A stretch of 64,000 nucleotides of DNA from Blastomyces gilchristii SLH14081. Taxonomy: Eukaryota > Ascomycota > Eurotiomycetes > Onygenales > Ajellomycetaceae. Of the stretch, positions 12,561-22,680 are shown one piece after another. The notes beneath the pieces were generated by a model. It did not search any database. It was not told the origin of the DNA and saw only the letters and a list, made by a program, of their open reading frames with translations. The stretch's first letter is position 1; each line of letters begins with the position of its first letter. The stretch covers positions 5,621,510 to 5,685,509 of the forward strand of contig NW_003101680.1 in the NCBI RefSeq assembly GCF_000003855.2, given 5' to 3'. Both the position numbers and the translations under genes were made by a program.

Positions 12561-13779
12561 CAGTGAGTGTTGAAGAAGAGTGAAGGCAGAAGAGACAGTC
12601 AGAAATGATATAATAATAATAATAATAGTAATAATAATGATAGTAATAATGATAATAATAGTGATGATGATGATGATAATGATAATAATGAAAGAGAGAG
12701 TGTATTGAAATATATTACTAACTTATCAAATATAAAGAGACTTAAAGAAAATATTAACAGCTTTCAGTGATGTACAGAAACAGCTACAGTATTGTATAGT
12801 AATATCATCTTCATTCAATACATACACTGTTGATATTCTTTGTATATAGTTATTATATAATCTGTATCAGAGATACATGCAGAAAATAGAGCTTTATTAT
12901 TAGAACAAATGATTACAGTAATTCTCTGTTTTCATATTATAAAGATAAGTTATTCTTATTTCTTTCTTCTCTCTTTTCTCTTCTTCAATCAATCACTAAT
13001 TTCAAGCTGATATGAAAACTATTAAAACACTCTCAGAAACTCTCAAATTGAAGAGTATAGACTAATTAAATTTCAAATGCAGAAGAAATCAAATTATCTT
13101 CTATAGATTCAATTATTCATTTTCTCTTAAATAAAATAGTAGTCACATTCCTCTCTTTCTTAATCAAATAAAACATAGCTTATGAAAAGTGAGTATCATA
13201 TCAGATCATAATTATCAACACAGTCTCAGCATGCAGAACTGTATATACACAGTATATACTGAACTGAGAGACTGTATAAGTTGTAAATCAGCAGCAGCAT
13301 CTCAGAGAGAGTTATACAGTGTGAGAAAGCTGTAACTCTCAGTTATATATACAGAGAATGAATTATTACAGTAAGTGTATATGCATTGAAGTAACACTTT
13401 TTGATAACACTCAGTCTCTGATATGATGAAAATAGAGTCTCTCTGTGAGATCTGTTTCTATCAGAAGTCAGAAAATCTTATATTTCTCAAGATCATCTTT
13501 GTATATCTTATCTGTGAAACTGATGAGAGAAATCATTGATTTCAGTGTTCTACTCTTGATATTATTCAAGTGGCAGCAGAGTTCACTCTGATCACACTTT
13601 TTAAGTGTATATTTTCTAATTATTCACATTTATATAGATATATACTGATTATTTATTAGATAATATTAAGATAATAACTTATTATAACTGTGTTACTCTC
13701 ACTGTGAGAAATGCATAATTAATAATAAATATTATAAAGACTCTGAGAAGTGAGTATTTTAAGAGTACTACAGCTCTGT

Positions 13780-13978
13780 AATCTTGATTTTTTTTTATTT
13801 TTATTTTTTATTTTTTTCTTTTTCTTTTCTTTTCTTTTTTTTTCTTTTTCTTTCTTTCTCTTTTTTTCTTTCTCTTCTTTTTTTCTTTCTCTTTTTTTTT
13901 TTTTTTGTTGTGATTTTTTCTTGTTATTTTATTTTTTGTTTTTTTATTATTTTTTGTATTTTATATTTTTTTTTTAAT
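13780..13978. repeat. Polypyrimidine low-complexity tract in hAT copy 1
   Basis: About 200 bases of T with scattered C (TTTTTCTTTTTCTTTT and similar) near the right end of the hAT. A shorter version is in copy 2 (about 48,885-49,010). It lies upstream of the transposase when read on the minus strand, so it could be promoter sequence. The open frames over it are composition artefacts. Confidence 0.85.
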
Positions 13979-14354
13979 TAAAATGATATTAATTATGATC
14001 TATGTTCAGAAAAGTAATAATATTTGATAATACTTTCTATTGAATTTTTAACAAATGAGTACTATATTATGATATTATGTAAGTGAGAAATGATTTCATA
14101 GTCTTATTTAGTGTTATTTTCAATAATGAAATCAGAATGAAAATATGACTAAGAATTCAAACATATTCTTTATCTGAGACTAGATTTTTATTTGAAAAGT
14201 GAATCTGAGATCTTTAATATTTGAAATAACATGATTTGAAATCATTGTGAGGAATGCAAATCATGATCAGAAGTAAAACTACTAGACAAGTATGACAGCC
14301 TGTAAAGTTTGATTCTGATCTCAGCCACGGTCATATGATCAGTCTGGACATAAG

Positions 14355-15998
14355 TAACGTACCATGATTTTTCTTCCCATATTAAGTATGTAAAGATGTT
14401 GCCTTGTTTATACAAGCTTGTTCAACTGATAAAATTAACTTAAAATTTGAGATATAGCAGATATCATTTAATATCATATTTATTTCTTTAATTAGTATTC
14501 TTGTATCTTCAACTATTATGACAGAGACTTTGATATTATCTGTTATTATTAATAATAACTTAACATTCTTCTTTATTTCTATAATAAGATCTTTATAAGA
14601 TATGATATAAGTATCTGATTCAGAGTTCAATATTTAAGTATTCTTTATTAAGTTATTATCTAAATAAGTCTTATCTCTTAAATAGAACATTTGTTTTATA
14701 ACACTGTGAACAGAATTAGTTTCAGTATTATTACTATTCTTATCTTTATCTTTTCTAGTAATATGAAAATTGATAGAATATTTCTCAGAATATTTCTTTT
14801 AACAGTTATTCTAAATATAATTAACTTTATCGCAGTAATAGCAGATTCTTATTATATTATCTCTATATTCAGATTTGAAGTCTGTATTCTTATTATTACT
14901 TTTTCCCTTGTTCAAGCTTCTTATATTATTAGTTGTATTTATTATCACATTCTTCAGAAGTTCTCTCATTGCTGAAAGATGTAGTAAAATATCTTGATAA
15001 AGACTTATAAACTTAGCTTTTAGAGATTGACTATTATTCTTATCAATTTAATTCATTCAGTTTCTAATGAATAATGCTCATCTCTCACTCACTTCAGTGA
15101 GTAAATAATTAAAAAATATATAGTTCTCAGTCTTATATTCTAGACAGATATATTTAGTTTATATAATAATTAAACATTTAATAAAGATATAATCAGAGCT
15201 CTTTATCTTAGTAGACAGAGTTATAATTTCTTTATATAATCTTATTCTTTTAACAGTGAGTCTTTCAGCAAAATTTTTCTCTATAACTTTTTATAAAGTG
15301 TAGACTGACAGCTCAGATTTCTTCAGTACTGTAAAATGAGATTTTATTTATAAAGTAATTACAGATTATATATAATTATACAGTTATATATTACATTTTT
15401 CTCAAAATTATTATATATTATTACTTACATTCTTCATAGAACTGATTTGCTATGATATTAACTGTATAAAATTGCTTTGCTATTAGTAAGATTTCTTTCT
15501 TTCATATTAAATAGTTTTCAGAGTCTGTAAGAGTAACTGATTTTCTAATATACTTAATCTAATCTTGAAACTCTCTCAAAGCCTTTATCAGAGCAGATAT
15601 TCTTTCTTATTCTTATAGAAATTGCATCAGATCTACACTGACAGTATTATTATTATCAGTTAGAGTCTCATTAACTCTGCTAGTTTTCATCTGTTTAATT
15701 TCATACTGAAGTTTCATTATCTTCAACTTTAGATAAGTTATCTCACTTGCAGAAGTTATATCACATTTATATAGATTATTCTTATGATTTGATATTCTGA
15801 TAATATAATCAACAATCAGGTCTTCAAAATCATTATTAAATTCATTTATTATAGATGTTATTAAGCTCACTTTTATTCTCTGTTACACTTTCAGTGCTTT
15901 CAGATTCTGTTTTCTATGCACTGACATGTATTCTTTCATTAAATGTAGTATTCAGTCAGATCTCAAATTAATCATAGATTCAAAGAGACATCTAGACA
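14355..15998 (-). mobile_element. Copia A, fragment 3 (protease and gag)
   Basis: Continues Copia A after the hAT insertion. Minus strand 14,630-14,382 gives text like NMILNDICYISNFKLILSVE, equivalent to the Copia protease/GAG-pre-integrase junction (NVLYVPDLKxNLLSV). 15,870-15,613 gives a gag-like stretch (YLKLKIMKLQYEIKQMKTSR) that has a counterpart in Copia B near 20,700-20,870. Stops interrupt it. The 5' LTR is 15,999-16,227. Confidence 0.65.
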
Positions 15999-16227
15999 TG
16001 TTCAATGATACATGAAGATATGATTAACATATTATCAGTGGTTATTCATAGAAGAGCCTCATAACCTGTTAGAGAATAATGTTGTTATCTGTAACCTATC
16101 TAGAGTGAAACTATATATAAGTTTCTTGAAGAATAACGTTGTTATGTTGTAATCTAACTACGCGAGTTACACTAAATGAATAGGTTGGGGTGGCACGTGA
16201 CTAGGGTAGGTGTAGTAATCATCAACA
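15999..16227 (-). repeat. Copia LTR shared by elements A and B
   Basis: Runs from TGTTCAATGATACATG to TAGTAATCATCAACA. It serves as 5' LTR for Copia A on its left and as 3' LTR for Copia B on its right. The purine tract AAGGGAGAG (minus strand; 16,228-16,236) directly abuts it, as expected for a polypurine tract of B. It is longer than the LTR at 21,119-21,296 because a block containing GAATAACGTTGTTAT is duplicated. The right-hand 90 bp keep normal GC and a GGCACGTGAC box. Confidence 0.75.
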
Positions 16228-16399
16228 CTCTCCCTTGCTACACTGTGATCTATAATAAGCTGCTACTCGGGGCCTCTCTCATTCTCAAATCTTTCAAAAA
16301 TGCAATAATAATTAATTACATGAATCAGACCCTGATTTCCTCATTAGGAAAGGTGTCTGTACAGCAATAATCATAAAAATCAAGAAATACATACAAAAT

Positions 16400-17230
16400 T
16401 CATTGATTCACTGTATCATTATTATCATTCAATCATTTCTTTCTAATCTCTTTCAAATCAATTCTTTTGATAAAATCTTCAAACACAGGCTTCATCAGTG
16501 ACTTGGTGAGCTTATCAGCTATGTTCACTGTAGAACTAACATGTTTCATCATGATTTCCTCTTTTTCAATCAAATTATGAAGAATATAATATCTAATCTT
16601 GATATGATGTGACCTTCACATTAAGAATTCCTTCTTTGCTAGATCAATTGCTCTCTTATTATCAACTCATAGATGCAAGCATATTTTCACTTTTTCATCA
16701 TTTATCAATTCAGTATCATATAACATATCATTCAATCAGATTATCTCACAAGCTGTCTCACTAGCTGTAATATATTCAGCTTCTGTGATTGATTTGATAA
16801 TAAATATCTGTCTCTGCAACTGCCATGAGATCAGTGACTCATTAATCAATATAATGTAGCTGATAGTTGATTTGTATTAAGAATCTGTCCCTGCTCAGTC
16901 TGAATCACAGTATGTCACAGAACTCAGGCCATCTTCTATCTTCTTCTTGTATAATATGCCATGATTTTTCATCTTCTTGACATAATGTAGAACATGCTTC
17001 AATGCTGCTTAACATGCTTTGTGTGAATGCAAGTTAAAATGTGAGAGATAGTTGACTGTAAATGCCAGATCTGACTGACTGCTTGAGACTAAATACTGCA
17101 ATGATTTCAATTCTTGACAATATCTCATAGCTGTAAAGTCATCATTCAATTCATCATTCTCATCAGATGAAAATTCCAGTTGTATGCCTGTCATTATAGA
17201 GATTCTCACAGGATTCATCTTATTCATGCC
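16400..17230 (-). pseudogene. Copia B RT C-terminus and RNase H remnant
   Basis: This is the best-preserved coding remnant of Copia B. An open stretch at 17,227-17,009 begins MNKMNPVRISIMTGIQLEFS, matching the NPVSTPMD-type start of the RT tail, and ends SHFNLHSHKAC (SRFxxxPxxxH). Beyond a stop, the frame continues with SWQLQRQ, ITEAEYITAS, the DNKRAIDLAKK-type box and ADKLTKSL, the classic Copia RNase H landmarks. Confidence 0.8.
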
Positions 17231-19303
17231 AAAATCTTCAAGAATCTCCTCAATATAACAGCTCTGTGTAACTGCTAGATCATCATTTCTCTGATATTTG
17301 ATCTTTATCTTAAGATATGACTTGATCTCTTTAACATTCTTTGTCTCAAATCTCTTTGTAATCTCTCTTAATACTCAGTCTAATTGCTGTTCTTGAGATC
17401 TCATCACTCAACAATCATTAATATGCAATGTCAGATAGATCTTATGAACAGAGTGATATAGAAATCTGCTATCATAAGATGATATCTTGAATCTTAATAT
17501 GATGAGGTGTTTCATTGCTAGAAAATATCATACTCTCACAGCTTGCTTCATTTTATATAGACTCTGATGAAGTAGTCTTATCAAGTCCTCTCTGCTGTGT
17601 TTAACATCTGTGAGCAGTTGTATATAGATTATCTCATTCTGTGATAGTATGTTATTCAAAAACACAGATACATAATCAATTGATTTAATCTTTCATTCTT
17701 TGACAGTTGATATAGTGAATAGACTGCATGATGTAGACCCTGATATCACTGCAGTATACAATCTTATATAATAAATACTCTGCTGTTGTAAGAACTCTCT
17801 AATTACTCAGTGAGCTCTAAAGTGAATGATTTCTCTCTTATTATTGAATTTTCAATCATATACTCATTTATCTATAAGAATATTCATTTTCAGAGTCTTC
17901 TCAACAATAATATATATCTTCTTCTATTTAAATATCTTAATCTTCTTTTTCATTGTCTCATGTCAATAGTCTCAGTTTGAACTTCTTTTGACTTCTGTCA
18001 GTGTAGTTGATCAGTCTGTCAGAATACTTAGAATAGAATCATTCTCATTAATAAGATCTTCAGACTCTTTATTTATAATAAGCTGTGTCTCATTATCTAG
18101 AAGATAGATTGAATTAATTACACTCTCTAAGTTCTCATTGATAATTATCTTCAAAATATCTGACTTTTTCTTCACTAGATATTATAGTAAGCAGTGCTGC
18201 TATCTCTCTCTGACATTCAGAATATTTAATTCATTAGACAATTCATTGAATTTTCTCACTGTATTTATAGATGTATTTACACTCATGTCAAGAGCTTCAT
18301 TAAATATGATATCTCATACAATCTCAAGACAACATGCAACAGAATCTCACACACAATATTGATATAATTCTTGATATTCAATCAGCTGTCATTTTCTATT
18401 ATCAGTTCTATTTATGAGCTTATTCAACACTTTCAAATTCTTCTTGTAGATCTTGTACCCTCATCTCTGTATTTAATAAACAGAAGATTACATCTCAGTT
18501 CACACTTTAAAAAATATAAGTAATGTTTCTTTCTTACATTTAAATATCTTTATTAATATTGAGAATGTGTTAATTATCATGATTACAGCTTGTATTACTT
18601 CATCTCAAAGTTCTCTTTCTAATTTACTATTAAATAGTAGATTTTATATCTTTTCTATAACTATTCAATTTGTGCATTTCACTGAGTTATTTAATTATAA
18701 TATGTCAGATGTAGTCATTTCATATGTTATTTCTTTACTCTGATAGTAGATCTTAAGTTCTTGACTTTTGAACTCTTCTTCATTATCTTAGTATAGAATT
18801 TCAACTCAATATTATATAGTTATTTTAATACTTATAATAAAATTTATTAATCTTGCAGTAGATTGTCTCTTTCTTATTATAAGAATTACTTATCTATAAT
18901 AGATTATATTATCTATTATATTTAATCAGTAGCTTACACTCTCTCTAGTGAGAATGTCATTCTCATTAAAAAGTATTTTTTCATTCTCTATCAGATTAAT
19001 GAAGAATCTCATTATTAGCTTAATAGCTTATATTATAGATGTAAAGATTGAATATGTTATTTTTATCTGTATACAGATCTTACAGAATGACAAAACTCTA
19101 TTACTCTTTATTCTTATTTCTAGTCATGAATTTACTATTATTTTTACAATATTCACAGAATTCAGATATTCTAGCTTTTAATATTATTATATCATTGTAA
19201 GTTCTATAATCTTTGTATCATTTCTTTCAGATAGTATTAATATTGTATCATCTTTCATCTGTAATATATTCACAGATTTAAAATCATTATTAAGTATAAT
19301 AAA

Positions 19304-19612
19304 TCAGATCAAGTCTCTGTATATAATCAGTCTTTTTATCTTATAGATATCATTCTTATTTAATCTTACTATAAATAAGAACATGCAGTCAGAAGATATA
19401 ATTAATATAGTATGATTATTCTTATATATCAACTGCTTATAGATATAACTCTGATATATAAGCTTACTCATACTCATGAGATTCACTTCTAACTTCAGAA
19501 TATAGCAGATATTATTTAACAGTATATTTACTTCTTTCACTGAAATCTTTATATCTTCTATAGCTGTAGCAGAGACTACTGTTTTATCTATTATTTTTAA
19601 TATTACTTTCAT
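19304..19612 (-). pseudogene. Copia B protease / GAG-pre-integrase remnant
   Basis: A 102-residue open stretch contains NILLNNICYILKLEVNLMSM, equivalent to the Copia motif LxNVLYVPDLKxNLLSV, followed by SKLIYQ and later LFIVRLNKNDIYKIK before the integrase zinc-binding region. It is homologous to the Copia A fragments at 8339-8527 and 14,382-14,630. The frame is closed by stops on both sides. Confidence 0.7.
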
Positions 19613-21118
19613 CTTCTAAGGTTTTATTATAACAAGATCTCTATAAAATGTGATATAAGTGTCTAATTCAGAGTCTAGAATTCAGATATCTTTTTCTATC
19701 TAATCACTTATATAGATCTTTTCTTTAATATAAAATACTTGCTTTATAATATTATGAATAGAAGCAGTATCTGTATTCTTTATATTCTTATCTTTATTCT
19801 TGTTTCTATTTATATTAAAGTTTGAAGAATGTTTCTCAGAGTATTTCTTTCAACAGTCAGTCTGAATATAATTAATCTTTTAATAATAATAGCAGATTCT
19901 TGTATTATTATCTCTATATTCAGGTTTGAATTCAGTGTTCTTATTCTTATTATTATCTTTGTTCTTATCTTTCTTATTCTTATCTTAAGTATTATTCACA
20001 GAATTTTTTATGAATTCAGTACTACTATTTTTTACAGTAGAAAGATATAGAAGTATATCACAGTATAATTTTATAAAGTCTTCTTTTAAAGATCTTGAAT
20101 TATTCTTATCAATCTGATTCATTCTATTCTTTATAAAGAATACTTAATCTCTATTAACTTCTATCAGTAATCTATTGAAAAACATAATATCTTTAATCTT
20201 ATATCTCAGACAGATATAATCAGTTCTGATAATAATTAATTATTTAATAAAAGCTCTGTCAGATTCTTTACTTTTAAAGATTATTTTAATAAGTTCTTTA
20301 AATAAATAAGTTCTATATATAGCAGATCTCTTAAAAAAGTTATTCTCTATAATAGTTTATAGAGTATAAGCTAATAATTTAAACTTCTTAAGTATAGTGA
20401 AATAAGTTTTAATCTGTAAGATAATTACAGATTATATATAATTATATAATTAAAAATTATATTCTTTTCAGAAATATTATATATTTATAATAATATTCTT
20501 ATCAAGATTATTATCTTTAAGAATATTATTAGTTTTAGACTATTCTACAGTCAAAAGAATTTTCTCTCTTTATATTAAGTAGTTAATAAATTCAGTGAGA
20601 ACTATTAATCTTTTAATAAGTCTTACTTAACTTCTGAATTCTTTAAGAACTTTTATTATAATAGATATCTTCTCTTTCTATTGAAGATATTCTGTCAGAT
20701 CTGTTCTTATTTTATTATTTACAGAGTCATCTCTACTGATCTTTATTCACTCAATCTCATACTGAAGTCTTATAATTTTAAGTCTTATATAAGTCTTCTC
20801 ACTCACTGAGCTATTATTATTTCAGTTATTTAAGCTCTCTATATTATCTGATATCTCACTGATATCTTTAACTAAGTCTTTATATATATTAAACTTATCA
20901 GACTGTTCTTCTATAATAATTTTATCTAATTTAAATACTTCTGAAGTTATCTTCTGATTTATTATTAATATTAATAGTAATCTGTGATCTTGTATTTACT
21001 GCTCTGATATTTTCTCATTTCTTCATCTTAAAGATATATATTCTCTTATTAAGTCAGATATCTCTTTGAATCTTAGATTAATTATGAGTTCAATTAATCA
21101 ATAAAAAACATCTAGACA

Positions 21119-21296
21119 TGTGTAATGATATGTGAAGATGTAGTTAGCATGTTATTGTGATTATTTATTGCTTGCAAAAGAGCTTCATAACCTCTTGAAG
21201 AATAATGTTATTGTGTTGTAATCTAACTACGCGAGTTACACTAAATGGATAGGTTGGGGTGGCACGTGACTAGGGTAGGTGTAGTAATCACCAACA
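21119..21296 (-). repeat. 5' LTR of Copia B
   Basis: Starts TGTGTAATGATATGTGAAG and ends TAGTAATCACCAACA, TG...CA ends. It is homologous to 15,999-16,227. It contains CGCGAGTTACAC and GGCACGTGAC, so its outer half is nearly unmutated. It marks the end of the left AT-rich block. Confidence 0.75.
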
Positions 21297-21298
21297 AA

Positions 21299-21341
21299 GT
21301 TGGGTGGCACGTGATTAGGGTAGATGTAGTAATCATCAACA
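21299..21341. repeat. Partial third copy of the Copia LTR end
   Basis: GTTGGGTGGCACGTGATTAG and the following text to AATCATCAACA repeat the last 43 bp of the Copia LTR immediately after the LTR of B. It may be the relic of an older insertion at the same place. Confidence 0.7.
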
Positions 21342-21655
21342 ATTACTTCCAGGTGGTAGGCTACTAGTTGCCTACGCTTGGGAACAGCGCATGGAGGGTT
21401 GAAGAATGTACATATCATAGGCATCAGTCATGAATAAATTATGGCTAGTAACAGTAATATCAACGCTAAATTTTGAGGTGTACATTTCGGCGGCGCTCAA
21501 TGGAGCTATCCATTCGCGAAAACCGTCTCGATCACTGCAACCCGCTTGAAGATCCCAAGAAGTTAAACATCAGCCAGCTCGCCTCCTCCACAGATTCCAT
21601 GAGAGCATAAAGGGAAAAAATGCTTTCTTTTTCTTTCTTTTTCTTCCCTTTTCTG
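21342..21655. other. Intergenic, Copia LTR to MED18
   Basis: 314 bp of ordinary GC content with no gene that I can support. Its right part is probably the 3' untranslated region of MED18. A segment around 21,535-21,575 (GATCCCAAGAAGTTAAACAT) superficially resembles part of a 5S rRNA but lacks the rest. Confidence 0.6.
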
Positions 21656-22680
21656 TTATTTCACTCTGGTATCAAGAGAAAGTCGATCTTCAGGCTCCAG
21701 CTTCACGACAGACTTCAAATGTTCCTTCAATCCCAATAGTCGCTGAGAATTCGCTTTCAACATGTCTGGATTCCCGCTGTCCTGAACCGTAATAGAGGCC
21801 TGTAGGACATATGCACCGCTCGTGTCTAGCAGCACCATTTTATCTAAGGGAGGAAGATATTCAGTTGGCGTCAGCGTTTTCGGGCCACCACCAACGCCAT
21901 CAGCACTTGGTGGGAATGTTAGCACACGGTGCAGAAATAATACAGTGTCGTCCAAAACAAATGTATGGCCTTCAACAACATATTCAGAGACGTAGCTAAA
22001 GTGAACAAGTTAGCGCTCAGCCTGGCGGAGATATAAATGTAAATATAGGGGGGAAGGGGTAGAGGGGGAACGCACTCAAACCCCCAAGCAGTCATCTCAG
22101 GAAGGATATTGCTAGAAGGGAGATTCGCAGTCCCTACAAACCGAGACGTGACGCCAGATCTGGCTCCGGCCTCTGGTGTATCTTTAAACTCCAATCTCCA
22201 TGATTGATTCGCCGCTACATAACCCTTACTCACGGCAGCGGTAGCAGCTCCATGATTCATTGGCGTCGATGACCACAATGATCCCTGGCCTTGCTGAGTA
22301 CCGTCTCCGCCCGCACCCGTACCTTGGGTGACAACATCTGATCGCAAAGAAGCAGAGGAAGAAGGTAATGATGATGATGAAGAAGAAGAAGAAGAAGAAG
22401 CTGGCATGGAGCCAAAGTCTCGTTCTTGCACATTGCCCACGACCTGGATATAGTACAGGCCTCCATTCAGGAGCTTATTCAGCCTCTGTGTTTCGGGAGC
22501 TTGCACGTCCTGGCTTCCACCCGGGCGTGTTTTAATGAAGCCTGGTTTTCTGTATGCTTTGAAAACTAGACGTCTCTCAAAGGTGCGGGTCGGCTGCATT
22601 GCAGTGAGCCCGGAGAGCTGTTGCAGCAAATCATGATGTTGCTTCGCTGGGACGGGAGAGAAGAGCAGTAGTTCATGCAT
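21656..22680 (-). CDS. MED18: Mediator complex subunit 18 (Med18/Srb5)
   Basis: Subunit of the Mediator head module, which links activators to RNA polymerase II in the nucleus; in yeast Med18 pairs with Med20. Exons 22,680-22,076 and 21,995-21,656 are separated by an 80-nt intron (donor GTGCGT, branch GCTAAC, acceptor TTTAG); the product is 314 aa. It begins MHELLLFSPVPAKQHHDLLQ and continues with LSGLTAMQP, the usual fungal Med18 start. The beta-barrel strands include ERRLVFKAY (about 35-42) and LYYIQVVG (about 75-82). After the splice site it reads DYVSEYVVEGHTFVLDDTV (from residue 202), a Med18 hallmark. A poly-Ser stretch (about 95-111) is an insertion of low complexity. The gene is divergent from KGD4, and its 3' end is about 0.3 kb from a Copia LTR. 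The start is supported by conservation of MHEL; splicing keeps the frame. Confidence 0.9.

Larger units (their letters stand above)
8528..14346 (-). mobile_element. hAT DNA transposon, copy 1 (5,819 bp)
   Basis: Terminal inverted repeats: left TAGACTGGCCGGCGGGACCA, right ending CATATGATCAGTCTG. It is flanked by GATATAAG (8520-8527) and GACATAAG (14,347-14,354), an 8-bp target duplication with one C-to-T change. A decayed transposase lies on the minus strand. A 200-bp pyrimidine run (about 13,780-13,978) and a GATAATAAT-type microsatellite (about 12,606-12,690) lie inside and are shared with copy 2. It is nested in Copia A. It is non-functional because of stop codons throughout the transposase. 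Confidence 0.82.
16228..21118 (-). mobile_element. Copia B internal region (Ty1/Copia LTR retrotransposon)
   Basis: Minus-strand domain order is as expected for Ty1/Copia: gag (about 21,100-19,700), protease and GAG-pre-integrase (about 19,620-19,304), integrase (about 19,040-18,500), reverse transcriptase (about 18,400-17,000) and RNase H (about 16,990-16,400). In the RNase H part, SITEAEYITASETACEIIWL and later VNIADKLTKSLMKPVFEDF are clear. Around 17,227-17,009 the RT/RNase H junction reads QELKSLQYLVSSSQSDLAFT (YRSLVGSLQYLA..RPDIAFA in intact elements). It is broken by stops. LTRs are at 15,999-16,227 and 21,119-21,296. Confidence 0.8.

Noticed and set aside
13750..13981. Phe-rich frames of 65-75 codons
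   Set aside because: They are translations of the polypyrimidine tract inside hAT copy 1.
21520..21600. 5S rRNA-like text (GATCCCAAGAAGTTAAACAT)
   Set aside because: It matches only part of the 5S internal region; the GGGTGACCACC-type box and pairing ends are missing.
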